A stretch of 64,000 nucleotides of DNA from Lota lota (lineage: Eukaryota > Chordata > Actinopteri > Gadiformes > Lotidae). Made by a program: the position numbers and the translations under genes. The notes under the pieces are model-generated. The model made no database searches. It was not told the DNA's origin and saw only the letters and a program-made list of their open reading frames with translations. Below, piece by piece: positions 29,352 through 43,042 of the stretch (positions within the stretch are counted from its first letter, which is position 1; each line of letters begins with the position of its first letter). The DNA lies in contig JACYXH010000191.1 of assembly GCA_026745465.1 (NCBI GenBank), positions 1 through 64,000 of the forward strand. The letters run 5' to 3'.

Positions 29352-29591
29352 CTGCATTAGTTTTCCCTCTGCATAACCAGCGCTTCCACCCACAAACACC
29401 CCTTCCAGGGTGATGGCTTTTCCCGGCGACTCCTGCTTCGTCAGTGTCACCTTGATGACAGCTCTGGGGGTCGCGCGCTCGGACTCCACAGCTACAGCTA
29501 GTTCCAGGCCTGTCTGGCCAAACACCACCTGTAGGGCCGCCATGAGCAGCCACGGCCAGAGACCGGCCAGTCTCCGATGGTAAACAGTCAT
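29352..29591 (-). CDS. rnf43: rnf43, first coding exon (E3 ubiquitin ligase RNF43)
   Basis: RNF43 is a single-pass membrane E3 ligase that ubiquitinates Frizzled/LRP6 receptors and so damps Wnt signalling. This exon encodes 80 residues. It starts at an ATG (29591) followed by a hydrophobic stretch ([18 protein letters not shown]) that reads as a signal peptide. The start of the protease-associated ectodomain follows, with the family-typical AVESER and TLEGVF..AEGKLMQ segments. It ends in phase 0 at a GT donor directly after LMQ, where the human coding exon also ends, as I recall it. The frame is open upstream to 29663 but has no earlier ATG. The rest of the ectodomain, the transmembrane helix and the RING domain were not found, so they should lie left of position 1. 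Neighbour hsf5 is on the same strand, as in mammals. Identity rests on remembered family sequence and synteny. Confidence 0.88.
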
Positions 29592-31669
29592 TGCTTTGGC
29601 TGCAGCGGCGGACTCCGGCCGCACATTGTGGACCTCAAAGCTTGCAACCACCGGAGTTGTCACTCAACAAGAAAAAAAAAATTGTCCCCACAATCCTTCT
29701 TTCAGTCTTTGGCAAGCTCGGTGGTCAAACTGTTCGTTAATAGGTCCAACCAAAAAGATTTAAGTCTTGAGAACTGCCATAATAATTGCTTTAATGTCGT
29801 CATATTCTTGCGAATCCGATAGTTTGTTCGGTTTTTACATGTTACAGCCTCAAGTCGCGTTACAAATATGCATCAGTCCGAGGGCACAATTGAACAGCCG
29901 CATGCAAATTGGTCACTTGTGAAAAGACATTAACTACCACGAGCCTTTATCCAATTAGACTAGCATAGCATAGGCGGCAGAATGGAACGAGTGCATGAAC
30001 ATGTACACCATTGTGACCGGCAGTACACTTCCAAAACAACAGCAAGCCATTCATAAAACAAACAACAAACGGTTCTTATGTGCAGAGCACAGTCCTATGG
30101 GCGAACTGTTATATTCCGTCGGAGCGCGGAAGATCCTGGCACCCACGTATAGATCTCCATTCGTAAATATATTTCAACAGTTATAGTAAACACAGGTCAC
30201 TGTAGTTTCCAATCACGCAACAGGTTCCTCGAGGACGTCAAACGCTTCTCCGTTCCCCACGCGCTGAACGATTCCCCAATGGGAGGGGGGAAATGAATGC
30301 CGACGACTTGAACTTCAAAGGTTGGAACACAAGTTGCAGCTGGATTGTTTTGGTACATGCTGCCCAACCCGTAGCATGCAAGTAAAGTTGTAATAATAGC
30401 ACAAATAACGTAAACTCCCACTAAAACATACAGTGGGTAATCCAGCACATGAAGTTGTACGGAGTAAACCGTATTAATGAATGATTAACCAATACCGAAG
30501 GACCGCTCCACATGCTATAACAAGTTAATTAAAAAGGCTTCCGATGACACGTGAATTCTCTGCAATAGATCCATCAAGCGTGGTTTTCAGATACTCCTCT
30601 GTAAAAAAAAAAAAAAAAAAAAAAAAACGTTGTTTGTCCACGATAAAATAATGTATTTCCCCAAGTTCAGTCAGTTGGACGGTTACAGTTGTGAGTTAGT
30701 GCAATTCAAAAAGGCTACCGAAGAAAATGAATAAGTTGAAATCGAGTTATCACTAATACAATACACAATCCAAGAGTGGAGTTGCCATAACTCTTATGGC
30801 ATTCGTCAAAGGTTTGCAGCTCGAAAAAAAAAACGGTGAGACGCTAAACTCTCCCGAAGTCTACCTTCCAGAGTCTCTTTCTCCCATGGGATCTCATTGA
30901 CCGTCTACCTGCTGTCTGTCACTGAGGGCGGAGCAGCTGCACCGTACAGCAGAAGAAAAGGAAACTATCGGGCTCCCCCTAGCGCACAATAGGTCTGAGA
31001 ACATAGAGTCAACATAATATAAACTCAAATTATGGAATAAAATAAACTCAAAACACTTTTTATATTCTTACAATTTAATAATAACGGTTCTTTAAAAATA
31101 GTACACACACTTGAAAGCACTACATTGCACTGCACATGCAATGAGCACATGGTATTATGATTTATAAACAATCTGTAAAACAATGTTGACATAGGCCTAT
31201 TGTAGACAAAGATAAAACAATAAATATTCTTTAGAGTATAAATAGCTTTTGTTGCCAAATGCATTAAATACAAATGTGTTAAATATTGGAACACACATTT
31301 TCACAGTAAACAAACCGATTATATAAACCACCCACTGAACTGTAGCTGGACAAATCATGACAGTTTGCCTATGTGTCAAAGACTTGGATTAAGATCCCTC
31401 AAGGCTGCACTGCAGTCCCACAAACATCAGAATCACCATCTACAACAAAATGACCAGTTCATTTTTACTTTTGAATTTTAAGATAAAGTTGTTGTTAATG
31501 TAATTATAATTAATTGTTGTTTAATTTTTTTCATCATCGCAACCTGTGACTTATGTAGAAACCTACATGCCTGTACATACACCCCTCCACTTATATAAAA
31601 ACTGAGGGGTGGTTAAATACTTTACATTACCTGGAAATTTGGTCTGCTTACGGTCACTGTCCATTTTCT
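29592..31669. other. rnf43 upstream region / hsf5 downstream region
   Basis: This stretch lies between the rnf43 start codon and the possible hsf5 tail. It should hold the rnf43 5' untranslated exon(s) and promoter, but I could not place a transcription start. It contains a 25-base A tract (30603-30627). A minus-strand open frame at 30197-30448 starts with a hydrophobic segment, but its family is not recognised and it is most likely chance or an upstream ORF. From about 31020 leftwards-to-right the sequence becomes AT-rich and featureless. Confidence 0.4.
30603..30627. repeat. Poly-A tract, 25 bases
   Basis: The only A/T homopolymer in the window comparable in length to the many G/C runs. 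Confidence 0.95.
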
Positions 31670-31735
31670 TTAGGGCATACCGGAATCGTTCAGTACACTG
31701 CTGACCTTGGCCTTAGTTGCCTTGTCTCTGCTCAC
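31670..31735 (-). CDS. hsf5: Possible hsf5 terminal exon (22 codons with stop)
   Basis: An acceptor with a pyrimidine tract (gatttccctcaag) opens a phase-0 frame VSRDKATKAK..GMP that ends in TAA. It fits the phase of the exon at 31891-32313. No homology was recognised, and an alternative end exists by reading through the upstream donor, so this is only a candidate. Confidence 0.3.
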   Translation of the reverse strand: MSRDKATKAKVSSVLNDSGMP

Positions 31736-31824
31736 CTTGAGGGAAATCAAGGTTACTGCCTTTCATTCTTTTTATGGTTATACAATGGTTGGTTATGGTT
31801 AACACACGTGCACCAAGCTGTCGT

Positions 31825-31830
31825 TTTATT
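31825..31830 (-). terminator. AATAAA poly(A) signal candidate for hsf5
   Basis: AATAAA on the minus strand, about 50 nt past the read-through stop of hsf5 exon 4. It would end a transcript that retains the last intron. Confidence 0.35.
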
Positions 31831-31878
31831 TCTAATCCTCTGGGGTGTTTTGCAAAATGTAGCAGCGGCCTGTCTGAG

Positions 31879-33660
31879 TTATGCACTCACCTTGACCAGA
31901 GCATGGTTGTGTATACTCAGAGGTGCTTTAAAAATAGGTTCCTCGATCATCTCCTCCTTTATAGGCTTCATGTCATTGGTACTGGTTCCTTGATGAATGT
32001 TTCCTTGCACGCTGATGATGATAGGGGAGCATACCACTAGTGGTTTGACTTCCACCAAGCTAGAGGAAGCAATGGCCTGGGAGGAGGTAGGCAGTGTGGA
32101 GCTGTGGCTGCTGGTGGGCAGTCCAGCCAGCGGACCTGGTTTCTCTGGAGTCACAACTTTAACCATGCAGACATTTGGGGTCGACGGGAATTCATCAATG
32201 ATCTGGAAGACGGCATCCAAGTTCAGATCGTTTTTCTTTAGGTCCTGGTTTTCACCACTCTGCAAATCCTGGTAATGGTTGCCAGGATACAATAGACCCA
32301 CAGGCCCATTTGGCTTAACACACGAAAAAGATAAAAACAGATTCAGTTGAAAATATGACAATATTACACAAATATTTACTTGTGATCCCTGAAATAATGA
32401 AACTATGAAACAATGTCTTAATGGTGACCTCTCGATCCTTGAAAATAATGAACTTATCACTTTTAGGTCAGTGCCTGTCACCCACCTGGTAATAGCTGAG
32501 ATGAGAGTATGGTAATGGTTGATTTCCAGTACCTGTTATATCTGACGAAACTGGGCTTGGAACGTGGAAGTCATAAGCTTGTATTAAAAAAAAGGAAGGA
32601 ACTTTAGTTAATTAGGCTGCCCTACTGTTCTTAAATTGCAACTAAAATGTTGTTTCATTTATTCAGAATGTCAACAAGTGAATAGATGCCCACCAGAGGA
32701 ATAAAAAGCAGGGCGATATTGTGGCGTATGGCTGATTAAATTGTAAAATTTCTGCCCAGGGTTTGCTGGACCGTGAACACCCTGTTGAATGTGGACCGCG
32801 GAAGGGCTAGAGCTTTCCCCAGGATAGTGATGAAGGACAGATATCGGGATACATGGTGTATTGCCATCGGCCATCATCCAACTGCGTGAGGGAACTGGGG
32901 TCCGACTGTATTCCTTAATAGGCTGGGGCCTGCTTGGAGTGTATGGGCAAGCTGTGGCCTGTTGCGCCTGACCAAGTAATGAACCACCTGTAGAAGGAGT
33001 TAAACAAAGGAATAACAGACAAATAAGTTCAAATGAATGTGCGAATGGACATATAGGTATTTGAAAACCACAATTTATAACTTTTTTTCTTGTACATATT
33101 ATTTGACTTTGTATGGGTTAACTAAATTGCATGTCACATTTCTTACCTCTTTTCTCCACCTTATCTTCAATATTACCGGTCCATGATTGATGGTAACGTT
33201 TTGGTGGTCTACAGTTCACCTCCAGGCCTGCTTCCAGTTTGGCCTTATTGCTGCTGGTGAGTCTCCTCAGATTCACAAGGAGCTCTGGACGACTCTGACG
33301 GAAATGCGGGTGACGAAAGTGATGCTCCAACCCATTATCCACAACCACGGCAGGGGTAGCAGGCCCACCACCACCATCAACACCACCACTCGTCCTCGAA
33401 CTCACAACCTTCCTGAATCCGTAAAGGTTCAGCTGACGAATGAAGCTGGTGAAGTTCGTCGTCTTAAAAAGATCCCCGCAGCCAGGGGCTTTCTGTGGGT
33501 TGGTCAAGAAGTGTTTCTCGAACAGATGTTGGTGAATAATGAGCCCCTCACCGCTGGTGTCCCAGCGGATGGCTCTGCTCACCGGCTGGTTCACTAACCG
33601 CCACAGCTTGGCAGGGAAGTTGTTGGGGTTGATGGAGTGTGCAGTGTCGTGAACAGCCAT
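31879..33660 (-). CDS. hsf5: hsf5, heat shock factor 5 (4 exons; C-terminus uncertain)
   Basis: HSF5 is a divergent member of the heat-shock transcription factor family, linked to meiosis and spermatogenesis in fish and mammals. Exons 33147-33660, 32694-32987, 32486-32577 and 31891-32313 join in phase (514+294+92+423 nt = 441 codons). Residues about 10-85 form the HSF DNA-binding domain, with INPNNFPAKLWRLVN at the start and the recognition helix in FKTTNFTSFIRQLNLYGFRKV-type sequence; the wing region ends in LEAGLEVNCRPP. No leucine-zipper HR-A/B is evident, which fits HSF5. A second conserved block, LNLDAVFQIIDE, precedes an acidic EEMIEEPIFKAPLSI segment near the end. Reading through the last donor gives a stop at 31879-31881 and an AATAAA at 31825-31830; splicing to 31670-31735 is the alternative. 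The start ATG was chosen because it opens the conserved domain. hsf5 is divergent from supt4h1. Confidence 0.9.
31891..32313 (-). CDS. hsf5: hsf5 exon 4 (conserved C-terminal block)
   Basis: 141 codons, phase 0 to phase 0. It contains the LNLDAVFQIIDE block typical of HSF5 and a short acidic EEMIEEP motif. The donor (gtgagtgc) follows ALVK. If it is not spliced, the frame ends three codons later. Confidence 0.88.
32486..32577 (-). CDS. hsf5: hsf5 exon 3
   Basis: 92 nt, entering in phase 1 and leaving in phase 0. It gives 30 codons plus the completed junction codon (AYDFHVPSPVSSD..). It is bounded by atacaag and gtgggt. The open phase on both sides is the main support. Confidence 0.75.
32694..32987 (-). 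CDS. hsf5: hsf5 exon 2
   Basis: 294 nt, entering and leaving in phase 1. The acceptor is ccttctacag. It encodes the YSRTPVPSRSW segment, which aligns with the human HSF5 motif around DRTPVPHR as I recall it, followed by a His/Pro/Ser-rich region (HIQQGVHGP..). The donor is gtgggc. Confidence 0.85.
33147..33660 (-). CDS. hsf5: hsf5 exon 1 (DNA-binding domain)
   Basis: 171 codons plus one base (phase 1). It carries the whole HSF DNA-binding domain and the following HHFRHPHF / NLRRLTSSNKAKLEAGLEV segment. The donor is a strong gtaagaaa. A short Gly/Val/Asp-rich insert (GGVDGGGG) sits between the domain core and the wing. Confidence 0.92.
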
Positions 33661-35682
<2,022 letters not shown>

Positions 35683-36889
35683 GATGTAATCCTCTTCATG
35701 TTTTCAGTATCAAGTCACCTGCAACAGCTCGGAGTCTCCCCCATCCAAGACCACCAACTCCAAACACACACAACTTGTAAAAACATAAATACAATACCTT
35801 ATTTTCTTTGTTTGATTTTTACCATGTGCAGTTTTAATTAAATGTTTTTTTCATATGTGAATGGTTTGTTTTCAATAGCTGTAGTTTCCTCCTAGTATCC
35901 ACAAAATGTGTGCTTGTCACAGCACAAACGCCAAGCATTTTTCTAACTGATTAAAAGGAATCGTTGAGAAAAAATGCAATACATACATTGTCCACAAGAT
36001 ACTGCTGTGATTCCATTGTCATTTGCCTATGTATGTATGTGTCTGTGTAGATGTATAAAGTACTTGGTATTCTACTTGCATACATGGCCTACAAGGATCT
36101 AAAACAGAGATAATGTGATGCAATGCAGAGCTCCTTTATGTATATACAGTACACCCATCGTTGAGCTTGGTGTCACAGCATTGATATGTGCAGATAAAGC
36201 ATTGTTTACTTACACTGTTGCCAGGGGCTTACTGGCAGTCTCTGCTTCAATTTGCATCCTCCCTACATGGCTCAGGTTCACTTTTGAACACTATGGTGTG
36301 AAACTTATGATCTCAAAAGGACCAAGTAAGATTGTGTAGAAATGATCCATCAATTACTTGCAATTGAATCATCCAAAATCTTTGCTTGATACATTTACAC
36401 TTTATGCATGTTGAATTAGGCCTCAGAAGTTGCCTGTGACATACTACATGTTTGAGGTATTCAGTGCTCAGCTGTCTACCTGAATCTGAATTTAGCTTCA
36501 TATACTGTAGCACAAAGTGCAACGTGAACTCAAACTTAACAAGTGAATAGTTGCACACTGGTCTCACTTCTGCGATTTACACATTTTATATTTCCTCTTG
36601 AAGGCTTTATCAGCGTGTTAAGACGGAAGCCATCCCACCCACTTGAGTAGCAGACTTCTAAGAGCAGGTGTGGGCCTGCGTAACATCGCTGTTAAATTAG
36701 ACTGAATGAATCATCAGGACACGCTCTCAATCAAACTACCCCAGAACAGCCTGAAGCTGAAAATTAGAGCAAATAAAGCACCAAAACACTTTAACATTAA
36801 CAATACTGAAGCTGAAGTACACAACTTAAATGTATATAACGTTTATTAAGATTGTGCAAAATATGTTGGAAAGCGCTCCAGGGAAATAA
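35683..36889. other. supt4h1 3' flank, no gene seen
   Basis: AT-rich single-copy sequence containing the presumed supt4h1 3' UTR and intergenic DNA; no exon, RNA or repeat structure recognised. Confidence 0.5.
35837..35842 (+). terminator. ATTAAA poly(A) signal candidate for supt4h1
   Basis: ATTAAA about 155 nt after the supt4h1 stop; no AATAAA lies nearer. Confidence 0.35.
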
Positions 36890-38125
36890 AAGTATGAATG
36901 ATAACAACTCATACCCAGTTGCGTTGCAACTCAATCATCCACAAATATGTAAGTTGGAACATTAGAGAGGTGTATAAAATCAAGCACCTAGGCATGCAGA
37001 CTGCTTCTACAAACATTTGTGAAAGAATGGGTCGCTCTCAGGAGCTCAGTGAATTCAAGCGTGGTACCGTGATAGGTTGCCACCTGTGCAATAAATCCAT
37101 TCGTGAAATTTCCTCACTACTAAATATTCCACGGTCAACTGTTAGTGGTATTATAACAAAGTGGAAACAATTGGGAACAACAGAAACTTAGCCACGAAGT
37201 GGTAGGCCACGTAAACTCACAGAGCGGGGTCAACGCATGCTGAGGTGCACAGTGCGCAGAAGTCTCCAACTTTCTGCAGAGTCAATAGCTACAGACCTCC
37301 AAACTTCGTGTGGCCTTCAGATTAGCTCAAGAACAGTGCGTAGAGAGCTTCATGAAATGGGTTTCCATGGCCGAGCAGCTGCATCCAAGCCTTACATCAC
37401 CAAGTGCAATGCAAAGCGCAGTGGTGTAAAGCACTGGACACTAGAGCAGTGGAGACGTGTTCTCTGGAGTGACAAATCCCGCTTCTCTGTCTAGCAATCC
37501 GATGGACGAGTCTGGGTTTGGCGGTTGCCAGGAGAACGGTACTTGCCTGACTGCATTGTGCCAAGTGTAAAATTTGGTGGAGGGGGGATTATGGTGTGGG
37601 GTTGTTTTTCAGGGATTGGGCTTGGCCCCTTAGTTCCAGTGAAAGGAACTGTTAATGCTTCAGCATACCAAGACATTTTGGACAATTTCATGCTCCCAAC
37701 TTTGTGGGAACAGTTTGGGGATGGCCCCTTCCTGTTCCAACATGACTGCGCACCAGTGCACAAAGCAGGGTCCATAAAGACATGGATGAGCGAGTTTGGT
37801 GTGGAGGAACTTGACTGGCCTGCACAGAGTCCTGACCTCAACCCGATAGAACACCTTTGGGATGAATTAGAGCGGAGACTGCGAGCCAGGCCTTCTCATA
37901 CAACATCTGTGCCTGACCTCACAAATGGGCTTCAAGAAGAATGGTCAAAAATTCCCATAAACACACTCCTCAACCTTGTGGAAAGCCTTCCCAGAAGAGT
38001 TGAAGCTGTTATAGCTGCAAAGGGTGGGCGGACGCCGTATTAAACCCTACGGATTAAGAATGGAATGTCATTAACCTTCATGTGCATGTAAAGGCAGGCG
38101 TCCCAAAACTTTTGGCAATATAGTG
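36890..38125 (+). mobile_element. Tc1-like DNA transposon, left end missing
   Basis: A fish Tc1/mariner-superfamily element. The right terminal repeat is clear: the end reads inward as CACTATATTGCCAAAAGTTT and is followed by the expected TA at 38126-38127. A matching left repeat was not found in the few hundred bases before the transposase, so the left end is truncated; 36890 is only where element-like sequence begins. It lies between supt4h1 and mir-142, in the supt4h1 orientation. It is unlikely to be autonomous. Confidence 0.88.
37027..38043 (+). pseudogene. Tc1-type DD34E transposase, two in-frame stops
   Basis: A single reading frame of 339 codons from MGRSQELSEFKRG to a normal TAA, the usual size for Tc1 transposases. 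It has no frameshift but is broken by TAG at 37189-37191 and TAG at 37492-37494. The N-terminal helix-turn-helix is visible (IREISSLLNIPRSTVSGII) and followed by a GRPRKL-type AT-hook-like motif. The catalytic triad is intact: D in WSDKSRF, D in FQHDCAP and E in NPIEHLWDE, with 34 residues between the second and third (DD34E). So the enzyme core is conserved but not expressible as one protein. The low damage suggests a fairly young copy. Confidence 0.92.
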
Positions 38126-41100
38126 TACATATTACTGTTACTTATTAACCTGCTTACAAATGTGTTACCTCACATGGATACACATGGAGTCTATATCAGT
38201 TAGCCCCCTGCAAGCTCCACACAGATGCATGATTTAAAGGTTAAAACAAGGACTACAGAGATATATTAGTTATAGGTATTAAGGGAATCTACTGATTCAA
38301 CTGTAAATTGCACTTTAAGTCAAGAATTTCATATCAGATGGTGCATGCTACTGTAAACTGTTCTTTTTTCATATACAGGTTTCATATAACAAAAAACGTG
38401 TATGACTATCACTCTGGTTTGCCGTTTAATGTAGTGAAGGTAAAGTTATGAAGCCTGTAGGAAATAAAACAAACCATTTTGAAGACCTCAGGCTCTATCT
38501 GGGGAGGATTATGCTGTCAGCTCTGCCCATGCAAAACGACCCATAACGCAATTCAACCGACCCACCTCTAGGGACAGAAGCACACCCTTATGCGCTCGCA
38601 CAGCCACACATAGGGCTGTATGCCATGGTCTCATTGGAGGCTTCTACGATGAACTTGCCCTTATTTGGATATGTCAATGTATTTTTGCCACAAAGCAAAA
38701 ATGAAGCAATTCCCTCTGGGTTTCTCAATGATCTAACTTACAACAATGAGGAGTTTAAACACATCAACAGCCGAACTGATCATAATGTGCAACCATGAGC
38801 TGCAATATAACTGGGTGGAAGCCTTTAAATTGGGTCTAGGTTGAATATGAGAAGGTAACACAATACGCATGCGCACACACACACAATACACACATGTGCA
38901 CAAGTTGATTGCGTGTGACTGTTTCATAAGCCCAGACAGAAACTTCCTCTCAGAGCGGCCTTTGGCGAGAGGAAGAGGAGGCGTGTCCTAAGCCATGGTT
39001 TGTCATGTGTGAAAATGAATTCGACCTCATTTTAAAATGACACCATCTCCTCCAGACCCGAGACCTAATGTGACGCAATGAGGTGGTAGCACGTTCGATT
39101 CCTTACTTTCCTTTCTCATTTTCACATGGAGTTCACGGTGGTCCCTGAAGATAACAGCTGCTCCTTTGGGGTGGGGGTTCTCCAAACGTAACATGAGGGA
39201 GGGTGGGTGTCGCGGGGCTCCGGCTTTGAGCAAGGAGCCGGTAGAGCAGATACTGGGAGGGGAAATGGCTGCCAGCCCACATAAGTCTATCACAGGGAAA
39301 CCCCCCACCCCACCCCTCACTACAAGGAGTCAGGATCACTTCCTCACCGGCAGCTACACTCACACGCACGCACGCATGCACGCACTCACGAGAAACATTA
39401 ACAACTCAACCGGGGCCTGACAGTTGCTCAGTTTGTATTTGTATTGAAAGTAGTAAACATGTAGACTAACCCTTGGTAAATATGCTGTCGTAAGTTCAGT
39501 ATTAGATTAGTTCCGTCCCCACCACCTAAATGTGATCAATCTGATATCTATATTTGATCTGCATCTCTGACATCAGATGAGACGCATGGCCAACCTGAGG
39601 GGGACATCATGCAGTGTAATTGGCCAGATGGATGCAGATACTACTCTTGAGGGTTGGTCAGATTCTAGATTATATTCACTACTCAAAAGATGTGTAAATG
39701 TTCCATGAAGGAGCATCATACTCCAGTTACTCTCCTTGATATAAAATATAATTAAGTATTAAAAGTCAAAGACCTCCACCTTCAGCCATTCCAGAGCCAT
39801 CACCTTTGTTCAAAATTATTTCACATTTGGACCACCACAAGAATAAAACCCATCCACCTATGGCTCTATCGACCAAGGGATGGTCGAGAAAAAGGCGGGA
39901 AATCAAAACAAAAGTAATGGCTGCAGTAAACGGAAACGTTTTTAAAGAAAGGGTTGTTTGTAGGGTTGTGTGGTACGATGCTGTTGCTTTTTTATACTGA
40001 TTTGAATCGACTGGGCTTCTAATCAAACAATGCAATATTTTTGAGAATATCTGTTTATAGTTATTCACTGAGACTACAAGACCAAGAATCATAAAGTTGT
40101 ACTACTTTACAACCAAAGGCAAGGATAAAAAAAAAAAACTAAAGATATTATATATTTTAACCTCACAAAATGTACACCATCAGCTTGATGATCAAATGTG
40201 CCATAGATTGTAAGATAGACCACAGAGCTCTGTGTTTACTGCCGTTGAAGCAACGTTTCTTTCGTTTATTGAAATTTCAATAAACCTTTTTCATGGCATC
40301 CACAGTGCAGCTTTGCAAACTATTTTTGTGGCTCCGCATCCCCTGTGCTACAAGGGAGTCACCACCGCACTCCATCTCATGTAGGTTTCCTTTGTCGAGA
40401 AACCACGTACCTGTAGCAGAGACAAAGTGCTCACAGAGAGTGTTTTCACATTAACAGGGAAACGAAACCTCTGGCCTTTTCAGCTGTGAAAACCATTATG
40501 AGGAGCCAGAAATACAAAGTTAGGTTATAAACGTATTAATGGCAACGTTGTAGCTAACCGCCTCACTGAACATGGACTTGAAGTCTAAATGAGCAAATTA
40601 CTTACGTTTAGTTCAAATTGGTTTGGAATCTGTAATTTTAATTTACTCCATAGCAGACATATTAAAATAGTTGTGTCAATTATTTACATTTAAAATGAGT
40701 TTTAAATCGATTCGGTTAGATTCGATTCGGTTAGATTCAGTTAGATTCAGTTAGATTCGATTCGGTTAGATTCAGTTAGATTCAGTTAGATTCGATTCGG
40801 TTAGATTCAGTTAGATTCGATTCGGTTAGATTCAGTTAGATTCGATTCGGTTAGATTCAGTTAGATTCGATTCGGTTAGATTCAGTTAGATTCGATTCGG
40901 TTAGATTCGATTCGGTTGTACAAGTAATAGGCATTCCTTCTTTAGAATTTTTAGAATTTGTGTGAGGTGAATCTAGTGAACCTGGACTATGGCTTATCAT
41001 TTTCCACTACTTCTCCCGAGCACCTAGCAGAAAAACGTGTAAAATATAAGATAAAAAAGTATGTTCTTTTATATCTGGTCATGTGTTTATTTGGTCATGT

Positions 41101-42966
41101 CTGTTAACAAAGTCTGAGAATGATTTGGTCATTCTTGGTCGTTTCTTTTTGTACCTGAAGGCAACAGGATATAAAACGTGTTCACTTACTTCCTGAAATA
41201 CTTGTATGATGCTTATCAAACTGAACCATCTTGGGCTGAGATCAACACATACCTTCATCAAATGGTTTTAACATGGCGGAAAGCACCCAACTCCCTTGCT
41301 CTTGCCAATGACTCTGTAGTGGCGAATTTTAAATTAAATTATTATTACTAGTCCTTATTTGGCTCTTACAGACTCCTTAAAGCGAATACATGTCAGTAGG
41401 GAAAATGTTGTTATTTTAAATCCAAGATTGGTTCACAGCTGCATGAAATGCTATCTCCTAAGAATAGAGTTACACTAGGCAGTGTGTTGTAACTTTTCTT
41501 CCCCCTCTGGTTTGGATCATTACAGATAACCCAACATGACATTACAGACGCGTTCTTCAAGAGCCTCCATTGTACGCCTAATGGCACAATAAACTATAGA
41601 GTAATGCTAAACTGACCAATGGAAATAAAAACATTTAAAAGTGTAAAGTAGTAAAGAAAACGTACATCTATTTGCCCTGCTCGATGTATCACCAACACAA
41701 TTGGCAATATTATGGCAATGTTCTGGATTTGGAGTGCTTCAACTAATGGCTAAATGAGAGAAAGATAGCAGATGGTTATTACGCATGAATCAAATGATAA
41801 AGGTCACGACCCTCCACAAATCAACTAAATTAATGTGGGGTACATGTCCCTGTCACTCGGGTACATTCACATCCTTAACACGCCAACAGAGTGCAGCTTT
41901 TCTAAGCTGCACTTTTCTAAATAAGTAGTAATGCGTCATTAGGGCACTTGAAGAAGTGCACGAGCAGGAGGGTGAGCAAGAGCCGGAAGCAGAGGACGAC
42001 ACAGCTTTTGACTGTTGAACCTCTTCCTGTGGTTGCCCCACGTGGTTCTCCACAGGGCTTCAAAAGGAGACGACTTCGTCTTCTTCGTCCACTTCTTGAA
42101 CAGACCGAAGCAGGAGAGGCAGACTAGCGGCGCTCATCAGGAGAAAGAAACTGAAAATAAGTATGCATTGGTGAAGGTAATGTATGAAATCCGCCACATT
42201 GGGAGGCCATTTAAATTCATTTGATTCATTTGATAGAATGCGAAATGTACCTCTTTAAGTTGTACGTTATGGGTGCGGAATCGTGTGTGTCGTTTGCTTG
42301 TTCCCTTTTATTCTACTGTGGATTAAAAAACGATGTTTTAGGGTTAACGTTATCACCGCATGTGCAATTCTTGAGTCTAGTTTTAAATATAATTGTCGAA
42401 TAATTATCATTTGATATTGTTTTTGGAGTATACTTGAATACTTTTTACATGTACAAAAGGACCAATTGTTTAAAGTAATAAAAAGGCTTACTCATGCTTT
42501 TCAACATGGCTACCACAAGATAGTGCTTACACAGTTTCGTGCTGAACATGGCTGCGAAAACTCAACTGAGCCAGTTAGATAAATGGGCGGAGCCAATCTT
42601 TTTTTTTTTTTTCCTTCACAGTCTAACTGTCCAATAGTGTTGACTCTCGTCTCGGTTCTTCTGCATTGCCCCCCGGAAATGTTTAAAATATCGAATTATC
42701 TTCAAGGCAAATCAGGAACTGGGCACTCGTCTGTTTGTACTGGTACACTGAAATGTGTTCACACCCGGTGTTATCACGCATCGAGACATAGCGTGTCAGT
42801 TTGTTGGCGTTTTTGTTTTTTGTTTTGTTGGGGTGGGGTTACTCAGCTGCTCAGAGTGCCGGGTTGCTCATGCATGGAGCATGAGCCTCAGCAGGTGCTC
42901 CCAGACAGAGGAGGAGCGAAGAGGAGGAGAGGAACCGGACGACAGACAGCAGAGGACGACTGGATG
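38126..42966. other. Intergenic region upstream of mir-142
   Basis: No protein exon recognised. It holds a short (AC)n, a minisatellite at 40706-40917 and AT-rich unique sequence. A GA-rich patch at 41947-42160 is open in several frames on both strands (an acidic plus-strand frame ending DDTAFDC and a basic minus-strand frame with FEALWRTTWGNHRKR). Neither matches a family I know. The promoter of the mir-142 primary transcript should lie in the right part. Confidence 0.45.
40706..40917. repeat. Minisatellite of GATTCGGTTA / GATTCAGTTA units
   Basis: About 210 bp built from ttagattcag and ttagattcgattcgg in mixed order; the two variants alternate in recurring blocks, indicating higher-order amplification. 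Confidence 0.93.
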
Positions 42967-42981
42967 TACAGTGCAGTCATC

Positions 42982-43002
42982 CATAAAGTAGAAAGCACTA
43001 CT
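42982..43002 (+). ncRNA. mir142: miR-142-5p mature sequence
   Basis: The 21-nt 5' arm begins CATAAAGTAGAAAG, identical to the conserved miR-142-5p start as remembered. Confidence 0.93.
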
Positions 43003-43019
43003 AAACTCCTCGCCCACAG

Positions 43020-43042
43020 TGTAGTGTTTCCTACTTTATGGA
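43020..43042 (+). ncRNA. mir142: miR-142-3p mature sequence
   Basis: The 23-nt 3' arm begins TGTAGTGTTTCCTAC, with seed GTAGTGT, matching conserved miR-142-3p. Confidence 0.95.

Noticed and set aside
30197..30448. Minus-strand 83-codon frame with a hydrophobic N-terminus upstream of rnf43
   Set aside because: No family recognised, no splice or conservation support, and its position fits a 5' UTR or chance open frame.
40706..40917. CRISPR-like or interstitial telomeric array
   Set aside because: Units are directly adjacent without spacers, and the motif is not TTAGGG.
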